DNA of 41,413 bases from [Clostridium] symbiosum (GTDB lineage: Bacteria > Bacillota > Clostridia > Lachnospirales > Lachnospiraceae). This document shows, in pieces, positions 32,604 to 41,367 of this stretch; within the stretch, counting starts at the first letter, position 1; each line of letters opens with the position of its first letter. Location: assembly GCA_021769625.1 (NCBI GenBank), contig JAETSN010000035.1, positions 1 through 41,413 on the forward strand. Reading direction: 5' to 3'. Position numbers and translations under genes: made by a program. The notes under the pieces were generated by a model, which was not told where the DNA came from, ran no database searches, and worked only from the letters and a program-made list of their open reading frames with translations.

Positions 32604-33236
32604 ATGACGATAGATATGCATGACTTGCTTAACAGTATCATACAGAGCCTGGACAGAACAGAACATATCCGACCGGAGGAGCTGCCGAATATCGAACTGT
32701 ATATGGATCAGGTGACGACTTTTATGGAGCAGCGCCTGAAAACGGCGAGCCGCAATCCGGAGGATGATAAGATCATGACGAAGACCATGATCAATAATTA
32801 TGTGAAAAACCATCTGATGCCGCCTCCGGATAAAAAGAAATATTCCAGGGAGCATATGCTGCTTCTGATCTTTATCTACTATTTTAAAGGGTTTATGTCG
32901 ATCGGGGATATCCAGACGCTGATGGAGCCTCTGACGGAACGGTATTTCGGGGCCGATAAAGAATTTAAACTGGAAGATATTTACAGGGAAGTCTTCAGCA
33001 TGGAAAAAGATGAGATCGATGTGCTGAAAAAAGATGTGATCAAGAAATTTCGAAAAGCCGAGAGTACTTTTGAGGGGGCCCCGGAGGAGGGGCGGGAATT
33101 TTTAAAGATGTTTTCGTTTATCTGCCAGTTATGTTTTGATGTGTATCTGAAGAAGATGATGATCGAGAAGATGATAGACAATATATCGGAGCTGGAAGGG
33201 CAGAAGGGATCAGAGAAGCATAAAAAAGAAAAATAG
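32604..33236 (+). CDS. DUF1836 domain-containing protein
   Basis: A protein of about 210 residues that matches the DUF1836 family, with the strongly conserved block RPEELPNIELYMDQVTTFME, ..DDKIMTKTMINNYVKN.., LMPPPDKKKYSREHMLLLIFIYYFK. The middle resembles a MerR-like winged-helix (TKTMINNYVKNHLMPPPDKKKYSREH), so a DNA-binding or sporulation-related role has been suggested for such proteins; none is firmly known to me. AGGAGG lies nine bases before the ATG at 32604 and three before the one at 32598. The C-terminal 30 residues are highly charged. The leader has a terminator-like hairpin, so expression is probably conditional. Confidence 0.85.
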   Translation: MTIDMHDLLNSIIQSLDRTEHIRPEELPNIELYMDQVTTFMEQRLKTASRNPEDDKIMTKTMINNYVKNHLMPPPDKKKYSREHMLLLIFIYYFKGFMSIGDIQTLMEPLTERYFGADKEFKLEDIYREVFSMEKDEIDVLKKDVIKKFRKAESTFEGAPEEGREFLKMFSFICQLCFDVYLKKMMIEKMIDNISELEGQKGSEKHKKEK

Positions 33237-33361
33237 TTTTTCTGTTGTCCATCCGCTGTTGTTACAATTTTTAAACTATCCAGAATATATACTGCATGGG
33301 AGGATAAAAGTTACAGACAAATTTATTTGCAGAAAATAGGGGTAGAGAACAATAATAGTGG

Positions 33362-34150
33362 ATGAAAACAATATTAGTGGATAACGAACCACTAATGAGG
33401 CGGAAACTGGAAGAGATGGTGGGAGACATCCGTGAAGTTGACGTTATAGGAAGTTTTGGAAGTTCAAAGGATGCGTACGAATATGCAGAGAAGAATGCAG
33501 TGGAATTTGCAATTTTAGATACTGAGATGCCCGAAATAGACGGTTTGGATTTAGGGGAAAAGTTAAAAGGCATTCGTCCGGGGATCGTGCTGATCTATAC
33601 AACAAAAGACTGTGAGCGGCTTGCGGAAATGATAAGAATGAAAGCTGATTATTGTATTTTGAAGCCATATGACCAGTATGATATTGAAGATGCCGCAAAG
33701 CGGGCCATGCTGCTGTGCAGACGGCAGAAAAAGCACCTGACGGTTCAGATGTTTGGCCGGTTTGATGTATTTCTGGATGGAGAGGTTATTTATTTTAAGA
33801 ACGCTAAGTCGAAAGAATTGCTTGCCCTGTGTATGGACAGGTGTGGCGGTAATGTATCTATGGAAGAAGTGATCGATAAATTGTGGCCGGAGAGGGCTTA
33901 TGATGAAAAAGTAAAAAGGCTTTACAGAAAAGCGGTCATGAATCTGCGGGGAACACTGAAAGAAAATGGAGTTGCAGAACTTTTCCAGACAGCAAGGGGA
34001 AGCTGTCATATCAGTAAAGATGAGGTAGAGTGCGATTATTACGCATATATGGTAGAGCCTGAGAAAAATGAGAAGATGTTTCATGGCGATTACCTGTTTG
34101 ACTACAGCTGGGGTGAAGAGACACTGGCAAATCTGATGAATGCATATTAA
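33362..34150 (+). CDS. response regulator with SARP-like winged-helix domain
   Basis: A 262-residue regulator: receiver domain at 1-120 with phospho-acceptor D53 in ILDTEMPEIDG and Lys in CILKPYD, then a winged-helix/BTAD-like output domain from about 128 (MFGRFDVFLDGEVIYFKNAKSKELLALCM, ..VIDKLWPERAYDEKVKRLYRKAVMNLRGTL..). This layout is found in clostridial regulators close to the SARP/OmpR group. No kinase gene is adjacent, so it is an orphan here. The ribosome binding site is weak. The gene is followed after 32 bases by a DUF3810 protein, and the two may be co-transcribed. Confidence 0.85.
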   Translation: MKTILVDNEPLMRRKLEEMVGDIREVDVIGSFGSSKDAYEYAEKNAVEFAILDTEMPEIDGLDLGEKLKGIRPGIVLIYTTKDCERLAEMIRMKADYCILKPYDQYDIEDAAKRAMLLCRRQKKHLTVQMFGRFDVFLDGEVIYFKNAKSKELLALCMDRCGGNVSMEEVIDKLWPERAYDEKVKRLYRKAVMNLRGTLKENGVAELFQTARGSCHISKDEVECDYYAYMVEPEKNEKMFHGDYLFDYSWGEETLANLMNAY

Positions 34151-34182
34151 AAATTTGCATATGCTATGTTATGGCGGTGTAA

Positions 34183-35367
34183 ATGAAAAAAAGAAAAAAC
34201 CGGTTTCTGCTCGGGATCTATGTATTGGTGGTTGTAATGAATGTGCTGTCATGGTGCAGCAGTGGTTATGCCGATAAAGTTCGTCGGAGCATATTTGGTG
34301 TGATGCAATATATACAGGGGCATATCAGCAGTCTGTTTCCGTTTTCGCTGGGAGAAATTTTGCTGATCCTGGCAGTGGTGTTGACTGCGGGGGCATTTGT
34401 TCTGGCCGTCCTTTTGCTGATAAGGCAGGCGAAAGGTATCCTGAAGGGAAAAGGCAGCATCGCGGACAGCGGGCCTGAAAGAAAAGAAGCATGTGAAAAA
34501 AAGGCATGGATCGTCCGGTTCACAGGGGGGTATTTCTACAGCCTGCTGTGGATCATCGGCATTGTCTCTGTTATTATGTCGGTCAACTGCTTTGCTCTAT
34601 ATCACTGCAGCAGTTTTCAGGAAAATTATATGCCGGGAGAAGAGCGTGAGTATCATATACGGGAACTGGCGCTTGTCAGGGATCATGTGGTGCGGCAGTG
34701 CAATGAACTGGCGGAACTGATGGAGCGGGATGAGGACGGATATATTGTTTATAAGGAAGATATCGGAAAGCAGGCCGTTTCGGAGATGGAGAGGCTCGGA
34801 GAGGAGTATCCGCTGCTGGGTGGCTATTATCCTGTGCCGAAAAAATTCACGTTTTCCGGTTTTTTCAGCCAGCAGTATATCATGGGATACTATTTTCCGT
34901 TTTCCATGGAGGCGAACTATAACGGGACGATGTACATTGCCAATGTGCCGTCGACCCTCTGTCATGAGCTGTCCCATGTGAAGGGATTTATTTATGAGGA
35001 TGACGCGAATTTCATCGGATATCTCGCCTGCATATCTTCGGAGGATGCCTTCTTCCGCTACAGCGGTTATCTGAGTGTGCTGGATTATTTAAACAGAGAC
35101 CTGTATGAAAGTCTGGGGAGATCCAGGGAAGCTTATCTGGCCTATGAGGCATGCAGTCCGCTGGTGGAAAGCGATAATATTTTTCTGACAAGGCAGGCGT
35201 GGGAGGAAGTGGAGAGCAGGGCCGTGATCGATACGGAGATCGTAAAACAGGCATCCCGCAGTTTTTTGGAGACCAATCTGCAGGTGAACGGCATAGAAGA
35301 AGGGATAGCAAGCTATGGAGATGTGGTGGAAAAGCTTCTGATCTATTATGACGGAGAGTTGTATTGA
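34183..35367 (+). CDS. DUF3810 membrane protein with a zinc metallopeptidase motif
   Basis: A 394-residue protein of the DUF3810 family. Helices at about 8-25, 56-80 and 113-140 are followed by a large domain with HELSH at 261-265 in TLCHELSHVKGFIYEDDANF, and E272 as a probable third ligand: a gluzincin-like zinc site. A peptidase role is likely from the motif, but substrates are unknown to me. It lies between an orphan response regulator and a DUF2974 lipase-like gene whose reading frame overlaps its end. The start codon follows GGCGGTG weakly. Confidence 0.83.
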   Translation: MKKRKNRFLLGIYVLVVVMNVLSWCSSGYADKVRRSIFGVMQYIQGHISSLFPFSLGEILLILAVVLTAGAFVLAVLLLIRQAKGILKGKGSIADSGPERKEACEKKAWIVRFTGGYFYSLLWIIGIVSVIMSVNCFALYHCSSFQENYMPGEEREYHIRELALVRDHVVRQCNELAELMERDEDGYIVYKEDIGKQAVSEMERLGEEYPLLGGYYPVPKKFTFSGFFSQQYIMGYYFPFSMEANYNGTMYIANVPSTLCHELSHVKGFIYEDDANFIGYLACISSEDAFFRYSGYLSVLDYLNRDLYESLGRSREAYLAYEACSPLVESDNIFLTRQAWEEVESRAVIDTEIVKQASRSFLETNLQVNGIEEGIASYGDVVEKLLIYYDGELY

Positions 35368-35470
35368 GGGGCGGCAGAAAAATGAACGGCCGGGCCGGAA
35401 GCTGTTGAAGAGGATAGAAACTGTCCGGAAGATGGACCTGCAGAGAACGGAAGGAAACAGATCAACCAAA

Positions 35471-36646
35471 ATGGGAAATATCATAGATTATGTAAACTGC
35501 TTTCAATATACCTTTGCTGAGAAAGATTTCAGTGATGTAGATTCTCTGGTATTATGTCAACTCAGCTATCTGAAAATGAAGGAACTGGTTCCCGGTCTGG
35601 AGGAAGGACAGGAATTTGTATCTTTTGAAAAAGTCGCGGGGAGGGAACATGCGGAACAGGTCTTTGCGGATGAGAGATACCGGGAGGACAATCAGAAGCT
35701 GGCGGAAGCCATTCTAAAGAGCAGGCGTTTTGCAGATCTTGCGCTGAACTATTATATCGATATTCTGGACAAGGAGATGGAGGTACAGTTTTCGGCGGTC
35801 ACTTTTCTGGCGGGGAAGGACGCGGCCGGAAAAGAGATCTATTATATCGCCTATCGGGGGACAGATGAAAATCTGGTGGGGTGGAAGGAAGATTTTACGC
35901 TGGCTTTCTCGGAACCTGTGGTGGGACAGCTCTATGCGTCGAGGTATATGCGGAAGGCGGCGGGACATCTGCCGGAGGATTTTTATATGGGCGGCCATTC
36001 CAAAGGGGGGAATCTGGCTGTTTTTGCGGCGATGAGCAGCTCCGCGGCGCTGCAGGAGCGCATTTTGCAGGTGTACAGCCATGACGGGCCGGGTTTTAAA
36101 CCGCAGGTGATGGAGCGCTATGAATATGGCAGGGTAGAGGATAAGGTGAAAAAGATCCTGCCGGGGTCGTCGCTGGTGGGAATGCTTTTGGAACGCGGGA
36201 GTTCCTATAATGTGGTGGAGAGCAGCTCCTACGGTCTCTGGCAGCATAATCCCTACACATGGATCGTGGATCCGGAAAACGGGGAATTTCAGCCGATGGA
36301 GGATCTGAAAAACGGTGCAAAGCTTATGGATAATGCCGTGACAGACTGGATCATCGGTCTGGATGATGAGCAGGTGAGCCGGTTTTCCGACGTGCTGTTC
36401 AGGGTGCTCGCGGCGTCGGAGGCGGATAATCTGATCGATTTTAAGGCGGACTGGAAAAAAAGCCTGACGGGGATCCTGCAGGAACTGCGGGAAGTGGACG
36501 ATGATACAAAAGGTGAGGTGGAAGAGATCATAAAAGAATTGTTTGAGATCACCGGGCAGATGACGAAGAAGGAGATCCACAGCAGGATTCTGGAGGGCAT
36601 TCAGGGAATACAGGAAAAATTTACTCGAAAAAGAAAAGAAAAATGA
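35471..36646 (+). CDS. DUF2974 (Mbeg1-like) alpha/beta hydrolase
   Basis: A 391-residue protein of the DUF2974 family, with a lipase-like alpha/beta hydrolase fold. AYRGTDENLVGWKEDF at 128-143 and the nucleophile elbow GGHSKGG at 174-180 (S177) are as in class 3 lipases, and SHDGPGF follows. The family start MGNIIDYV at 35471 decided the call; the frame is open upstream to 35348 overlapping the previous gene, and an ATG at 35432 is the other option. The C-terminal 100 residues are charged and helical. The substrate is unknown. It precedes the tRNA gene. Confidence 0.85.
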   Translation: MGNIIDYVNCFQYTFAEKDFSDVDSLVLCQLSYLKMKELVPGLEEGQEFVSFEKVAGREHAEQVFADERYREDNQKLAEAILKSRRFADLALNYYIDILDKEMEVQFSAVTFLAGKDAAGKEIYYIAYRGTDENLVGWKEDFTLAFSEPVVGQLYASRYMRKAAGHLPEDFYMGGHSKGGNLAVFAAMSSSAALQERILQVYSHDGPGFKPQVMERYEYGRVEDKVKKILPGSSLVGMLLERGSSYNVVESSSYGLWQHNPYTWIVDPENGEFQPMEDLKNGAKLMDNAVTDWIIGLDDEQVSRFSDVLFRVLAASEADNLIDFKADWKKSLTGILQELREVDDDTKGEVEEIIKELFEITGQMTKKEIHSRILEGIQGIQEKFTRKRKEK

Positions 36647-36655
36647 AATTGGGTA

Positions 36656-36684
36656 TTGACAACTATAAAGCAAATGTGTAAAAT
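36656..36684 (+). promoter_or_regulatory. promoter of tRNA-Leu
   Basis: TTGACA (36656-36661), 17 bases, TAAAAT (36679-36684), 16 bases before the tRNA. Confidence 0.75.
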
Positions 36685-36700
36685 AATATTTGTTCGGTTC

Positions 36701-36784
36701 GCAGAAGTGGCGGAATTGGCAGACGCGCAGGCTTCAGGTGCCTGTTGTAGCAATACAGTGAGGGTTCAAGTCCCTTCTTCTGCA
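36701..36784 (+). tRNA. tRNA-Leu (anticodon CAG)
   Basis: Acceptor GCAGAAG pairs with CTTCTGC and the discriminator base is A at 36784. The anticodon stem CAGGC/GCCTG encloses TTCAGGT with CAG at 36735-36737. A long variable arm (TTGTAGCAATACAGTGA region) marks a class II tRNA, and the T loop GGTTCAAGTCC is canonical. The 3' CCA is not encoded. Confidence 0.95.
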
Positions 36785-36785
36785 T

Positions 36786-36820
36786 AAAAAAAGAATCCTG
36801 TTTTCCAGGATTCTTTTTTT
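36786..36820. terminator. terminator after tRNA-Leu
   Basis: AAGAATCCTG and CAGGATTCTT pair around TTTTC, flanked by A and T tracts on each side, so it can work in both directions and also ends the DUF4317 transcript. Confidence 0.88.
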
Positions 36821-36852
36821 ATGCGCGTGCGTCCGGATGAGATAAGTCAGCG

Positions 36853-36903
36853 AGCTGACGGGCGCCCGGCGCGCGTGCAGGGAAAGAGAAACCTTCCCTG
36901 CAC
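36853..36903. other. GC-rich hairpins between the tRNA terminator and the DUF4317 gene
   Basis: GTGCAGGGAA (36875-36884) pairs with TTCCCTGCAC (36894-36903), and GGGCGCCC/GTCCGG-type motifs precede it. No T-tract follows. The CCCGG and GTCCGG motifs recall the ends of the long palindromic elements, so it may be a degraded relative, but the core motifs are absent. Confidence 0.3.
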
Positions 36904-36924
36904 GATCATGAGCACGGGTTAACC

Positions 36925-38190
36925 TCAGACTTCTGTGGGCACCCCGTTCAGATTGATCTGTTCGTCCTCCTCCACGGGGATGATCAGGCATTTTCTGCCG
37001 TCGATCATTTCGGACTTGATCAGCGCCGCTCTTTCCGGTTTTACCCGAAGGATCACATCACAGCGTTCCTCGGGGGGAGTACCTTCATCCGGCGCATCCG
37101 CGATCTCAGGGGCGGGAAATGTTTTTTCCGCCAGTTCTTTCTGGAGCTGTTGTACCTGAAGCCTTAAATGTTCTTCCTCTTTTTTTCTGGCATTTTTCTC
37201 CAGCGCTTTCTCGTCGATCAGGTTCTGCAGGATGGGAGGCTCTGATTCAAATTCCCGGGAAATGCCCTCCTTAATATGTTCCGCGGCTTCGCCGATGATA
37301 TGATGTTCGGTGAGCACCTCGTCGACCAGTTCGTCTGTCAAAAGTACAGGCGTCTGTTCCTCATATATTTCATCTTCGTCGGGGCAGGAGATTTCCTGAA
37401 AACTTTCCTGAAGCTGCAGGAGCACTTCCTCGCCGTCGTCCCTCACCGGCGCGAGAGCCTGCTTTACAATGGAAGAAAAGGCCTGCTGCTGTTCTGCGGC
37501 GGTGCGTTTGCTGCCGCAGCCCAGGACATTTTCCACAAAGTCCGGGCGGGAATCTTTGGCATCCTTTATGTAGTAGATTAACGAATGTATGTCGCTGCTT
37601 CTGTCAGAGAAAGCGGGGAAGATGAATCCGGTATCCGGAGCGCCTACCACCCAGTCCCGAATCCGGGCACCGATGCGGTTTTCATCTTCCCGATAGCCGA
37701 GCCCCGGTTTGGAGAGGGTGACGGGACAGATAGCGCAGAGCAGATAGTCGTAAACCTCTTCGGATTCATCCAGCTTCATCCCGTCGCTTGTCCTGGTGAT
37801 GATGTCGTAGGCGTCTTTAAAAAGCAGGATCAGATAATTGCCCGCATAGTCGTAATGCTCGATGATGAGATCGTAGAAACGGTCCAGCAGTTCCGCGTTT
37901 TTGAGGCCGCTTTCCTTAATCCCCATCAGAAACTGCTGTCTGCCGCCGGCCGCTTCTTCCTCGACCGGAAATTCCAGCTGCAGCAGATTGTTGCCGATAC
38001 TGCCGGAGAGGCATTTCCTGGAGAGGTCAAGGTACTTGTAAAATTCCTCGTCATCCAGATTCAGAAAAGTTTCCGAGAGGGTCAGCACCTTATTTTTATT
38101 GCCGTCCACATAGCAGCCGCAGAGCTTTGTGATGGAACAGTCGGTTTTGTTCAGTCTTTTTTTGAGTTCCAGTATGTCTTTTTTTGTCAT
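36925..38190 (-). CDS. DUF4317 family protein
   Basis: A 421-residue cytoplasmic protein matching DUF4317, a family common in clostridia. The start MTKKDILELKKRLNKTDCSITKLCGCYVDGNKNKV is the family hallmark, with Cys residues at 18, 24 and 26. The middle part (..YDIITRTSDGMKLDESEEVYDYLLCAICPVTLSKPGLGY..) is also typical. A coiled coil at about 330-365 precedes an acidic linker and a short C-terminal domain. No function is known to me. It is a single-gene unit on the minus strand, ended by the bidirectional terminator at 36786. Confidence 0.85.
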   Translation of the reverse strand: MTKKDILELKKRLNKTDCSITKLCGCYVDGNKNKVLTLSETFLNLDDEEFYKYLDLSRKCLSGSIGNNLLQLEFPVEEEAAGGRQQFLMGIKESGLKNAELLDRFYDLIIEHYDYAGNYLILLFKDAYDIITRTSDGMKLDESEEVYDYLLCAICPVTLSKPGLGYREDENRIGARIRDWVVGAPDTGFIFPAFSDRSSDIHSLIYYIKDAKDSRPDFVENVLGCGSKRTAAEQQQAFSSIVKQALAPVRDDGEEVLLQLQESFQEISCPDEDEIYEEQTPVLLTDELVDEVLTEHHIIGEAAEHIKEGISREFESEPPILQNLIDEKALEKNARKKEEEHLRLQVQQLQKELAEKTFPAPEIADAPDEGTPPEERCDVILRVKPERAALIKSEMIDGRKCLIIPVEEDEQINLNGVPTEV

Positions 38191-38338
38191 AATGATCCGT
38201 CCTTTTTTCAGAATAATAAAAGCCTTTTTATTTTAACATACTTTGTCGAAAAAAAGTAATAGATTCTTCGCGGAAAAAGTTGTATGATAAACATAACCTT
38301 TATGGAAAAATAAGTCAGAAAGAAAGGAAAAACGAAAC

Positions 38339-39400
38339 ATGAAAAGATGGAAAACAAAAATTTGCAGCATGGTGCTGGCGTCTGCCATGGCGGCAGGGCT
38401 TTTTATGGGAACCTCTCTGGATGCGGAGGCGACGGCGGATGTTCCTGTGGTGAGGAGCGTTTACACGAATGAACCGGTGACGGCGGCCCAGGCTACCCTG
38501 CGCCCGATCGCGGTGATGATGCCTACAGATAAGGTGGCGCAGCCCTCCTACGGGATCGGCAGTGCGGATGTGCTGTATGAGATCATGGAGGAAGGGAACA
38601 TTTCCCGGCAGATGGCGATCATCTCCAACTGGCAGGGACTGCCCCAGATCGGCAACCTCAGAAGCTGCAGGCTCTACTATATTCCGGCGGCGAAGGAATG
38701 GGATCCGATCCTGATCCATTTCGGCGGTGTGTTCTATATGCAGGGAACCATCGATGCGCCGGATATGAACAATCTTTCCGGTACATACGAATACGGCGTG
38801 GGCGGCGCAACACCGGGTTCGGGATATTTTTATCGCACACAGAACCGCAAGGCGCCCCATAACGCTTATATTTCCGCGGATGGTATACAGAAAGCCTGCG
38901 CGCAGCTCGGCTATCAGCTGACAGTCCGCGAAGGATATTATAACAGCAAACATTTTACTTTTGCGGAAGGCGTGAATACGCTGGATCAGTACGGCGGGCA
39001 GGCGGCGACGGCGAATGTGATCGACCTGTCGAAAGTATTCAGCTATACAAAGAGTTCCCTGACATATGATCCGGTCTCCGGCCTGTATCTGAAGAGTCTC
39101 CACGGGGCGCCCCAGAAGGACGGTCTGACAGGACAGCAGATCGCTTTTGCCAACGTGATCGTGCAGAACACCACATGGGCGCCGCTGGATGCAAAGGGCT
39201 ATCTGAACTTCCAGATGATCGACAATCTGCAGGACGGCTACTATTTCACAAAGGGAAAAGCCATCCACATCAGATGGGCAAAGACCAGCGATTATACGCC
39301 GACCAAGTACTATGACGACAACGGAAACGAGATACAGCTGAATACCGGCAAGACCTATATCGCGGTAGCGCAGGCGGGAAAACAGGTGGCATTCCACTAA
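38339..39400 (+). CDS. secreted DUF3048-type protein (YerB-like)
   Basis: A 353-residue exported protein. An N-terminal signal peptide (basic MKRWKTK, hydrophobic 8-28, probable cleavage after about residue 31, AEA) lacks a lipobox. The body matches the DUF3048/YerB group: PIAVMMPTDKVAQPSYGIGSADVLYEIMEEGNISRQMAII and NLRSCRLYYIPAAKEWDPILIHFGG. YerB-type proteins are extracytoplasmic and of unknown function; they lie near cell-wall genes in some species. AAGGAAAAA precedes the ATG. It stands first in a co-directional group of three envelope-linked genes. Confidence 0.85.
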   Translation: MKRWKTKICSMVLASAMAAGLFMGTSLDAEATADVPVVRSVYTNEPVTAAQATLRPIAVMMPTDKVAQPSYGIGSADVLYEIMEEGNISRQMAIISNWQGLPQIGNLRSCRLYYIPAAKEWDPILIHFGGVFYMQGTIDAPDMNNLSGTYEYGVGGATPGSGYFYRTQNRKAPHNAYISADGIQKACAQLGYQLTVREGYYNSKHFTFAEGVNTLDQYGGQAATANVIDLSKVFSYTKSSLTYDPVSGLYLKSLHGAPQKDGLTGQQIAFANVIVQNTTWAPLDAKGYLNFQMIDNLQDGYYFTKGKAIHIRWAKTSDYTPTKYYDDNGNEIQLNTGKTYIAVAQAGKQVAFH

Positions 39401-39418
39401 AACAGCAGGAGCCCGATT

Positions 39419-40402
39419 ATGATCTTTAAATGTAAAAACTGCGGCGGCAATGTAGTTTATCATCCGGACAAAAAGAAGATGTATTGTCCGCACTGTGACG
39501 GGATGGATACGGAAGATGAGATCAGATCATCCCAGATAGCGGAATGCGCAAACTGCGGGGCACCCTTGGAGGTGTCCCGCTATACGTCTGCATGTAAATG
39601 CGGGCATTGCGGCTGCTATATGATATTGGAAGAGCGGGTGGAGGGAGAAAAGACACCCCATCTGATACTGCCTTTCCAGATTTCTAAGGAGAAGGCGGTG
39701 AAACTGCTGGAAAAAGAATTTCAGAACAGGTATTATGCGCCCGCCACTTTTCTTTCCGCGGCGACTTTGGAAGGGATGGAGGGCATCTATGTACCGTTTT
39801 TCCTGTATGATTATCTGGCAGATTTTGACTACGCGGGCATCGGTACGAAGGTGAGGAGCTGGCGGCGGGGCAATACGGAGTATGTGGAGACTTCGTGGTT
39901 TCAGGTGGAGCGCAATCTGGAGATCGATTTTGACCGGATCCCGGTGGATGCCTCCATCAATATGGACGATGCCATGATGGATCTTTTGGAGCCATTTGAC
40001 CAGAAGGCGCTGGAAAAATTTCAGACAAAGTATATGTCGGGATTTCAGGGGGAGATATTCAGCGAAGGGCTGATGGATTTAGAACCCAGGGCGCAGGAGA
40101 AGGCGCGGAAGGATTCGGAGGAACTGCTGCGGGAGACGCTTTCGGGTTATACCACGCTGCATGCGGACAGGAAGCATCTGAATCTGCAGCGGCAGACGGC
40201 GGAATACGCGCTGCTGCCCGTGTGGGTATATTATTACAGCTATCGCGGAAAAAAATATACATATTATGTAAATGGACAGAGCGGCAAGGTGCTGGGAAAG
40301 ACGCCGGTTTCCAAAGGGAAGATGCTCGCCTGCGGCGGCGGCCTCTGGATGCTTCTTTTTGCGATCATGATGGTCGGCAAGATGATACTGGAGGTGCTCT
40401 GA
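39419..40402 (+). CDS. zinc-ribbon protein with a C-terminal membrane anchor
   Basis: A 327-residue protein with two zinc ribbons at the N-terminus: C5/C8 with C23/C26, and C43/C46 with C61/C64 (C59 and C66 lie next to them). A beta-rich domain of about 200 residues follows, ending in KYTYYVNGQSGKVLGKTP. A C-terminal helix lies at about 300-323. I know the architecture as a clostridial protein often annotated as TFIIB-like zinc ribbon, without assigned function. CAGGAG stands 10 bases before the ATG. The next gene starts one base after its stop, and that gene encodes a TPM-domain membrane protein, so they probably act together at the membrane. Confidence 0.82.
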   Translation: MIFKCKNCGGNVVYHPDKKKMYCPHCDGMDTEDEIRSSQIAECANCGAPLEVSRYTSACKCGHCGCYMILEERVEGEKTPHLILPFQISKEKAVKLLEKEFQNRYYAPATFLSAATLEGMEGIYVPFFLYDYLADFDYAGIGTKVRSWRRGNTEYVETSWFQVERNLEIDFDRIPVDASINMDDAMMDLLEPFDQKALEKFQTKYMSGFQGEIFSEGLMDLEPRAQEKARKDSEELLRETLSGYTTLHADRKHLNLQRQTAEYALLPVWVYYYSYRGKKYTYYVNGQSGKVLGKTPVSKGKMLACGGGLWMLLFAIMMVGKMILEVL

Positions 40403-40403
40403 G

Positions 40404-41288
40404 ATGAAAGGATTTTTGAGAAGATTTAAGGCCTGCTTTATCATACTCGGAGTGCTGCTCATCCTCTGGTGTCTGCTGCTCGGCGTGCACAGTGCGGCGG
40501 GCAGATTGAAAAACGGCAGCAGGCAGAATGCGGAGTGTACAACGGAGGAGCGTGTGTTCGATGAGGCGGATGTGCTGACGGACAAAGAGGAGGAGAAGCT
40601 GCGGAAGCTGATCGCTAAGAGGGAGAGGCAGACGGGCTGCGACATCGTGCTGGTGACGCTGAATGAATCGCTCAAAGAGTACGCTTATGACCGGCAGGAG
40701 TATGTGGCTTATGACAAGTTTGTCATGGTCTATGCGGATGATTTTTATGACGAGCATCTGTTCGGATATGATAAGCCGCAGGGGAACGGCGTATTGTTCC
40801 TGGATAATCTGTACCGGGAGGACGACGGCTGGGCATACAGCTGGCTGTGTACGACCGGGAAGGCGGAAGGGAAATATACCGGAAGTATGATAGACCATCT
40901 GATGGAGAAGAGCTACCGGCGGAGCAAGATCAGCCCCTATTATGGATACAGAGCTTATGTAAACCAGTTTTATCATGACATGAACGGATTCGGATGGTTC
41001 AGCATCAATATTTCGGTGCCGCTCCTTCTCTTAATCTCCTTTTTGCTGGCTGCCGTAGTGGTGGGTTTTAACGGCGGTTCCAAATCGGGGGAGAAGACAA
41101 CGAATGCAACGACTTATGTCAGGAACGGAAGGGCGAAGGTGAATCACAAGGAAGACCGGTTTATCCGGAAGGCGGTCACGCAGCATAAGATCCAGAGCAG
41201 CAGCGGCGGAAGCGGAAGCGGCGGCGGAGGAGGACATCACACTTCGCGGAGCGGGGTTTCCCACGGAGGCGGGGGACACAGGCATTGA
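40404..41288 (+). CDS. TPM domain membrane protein with Gly/Ser/His tail
   Basis: A 294-residue protein: N-terminal membrane helix at about 10-31, TPM domain at about 50-190 (VFDEADVLTDKEEEKLRKLIAKRERQTGCDIVLVTL), a second helix at about 205-222, and a low-complexity tail from 265 rich in Gly, Ser and His (GGGGGHH, HGGGGHRH). TPM_phosphatase-domain proteins of this layout occur widely and include proteins linked to photosystem repair and membrane quality control; the function here is unknown. The His-rich tail could bind metal. It is coupled to the preceding zinc-ribbon gene (one base between stop and start). Confidence 0.83.
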   Translation: MKGFLRRFKACFIILGVLLILWCLLLGVHSAAGRLKNGSRQNAECTTEERVFDEADVLTDKEEEKLRKLIAKRERQTGCDIVLVTLNESLKEYAYDRQEYVAYDKFVMVYADDFYDEHLFGYDKPQGNGVLFLDNLYREDDGWAYSWLCTTGKAEGKYTGSMIDHLMEKSYRRSKISPYYGYRAYVNQFYHDMNGFGWFSINISVPLLLLISFLLAAVVVGFNGGSKSGEKTTNATTYVRNGRAKVNHKEDRFIRKAVTQHKIQSSSGGSGSGGGGGHHTSRSGVSHGGGGHRH

Positions 41289-41316
41289 GGAGAGGGCGGC
41301 GGGCTGCGCCATGCGG

Positions 41317-41367
41317 CATCCGTGAAAATGCTGCGCATTTCCCCGGATGTGTGGCTGTCGCCACATA
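41317..41367 (+). other. double hairpin after the TPM gene
   Basis: CATCCG (41317-41322) with CGGATG (41344-41349) encloses AAATGC/GCATTT; then GTGGC-TGTC-GCCAC (41351-41364) is followed by an A-tract rather than a T-tract. It is structured, but it is not a normal intrinsic terminator on either strand. The last 45 bases of the window hold nothing I can identify. Confidence 0.4.
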
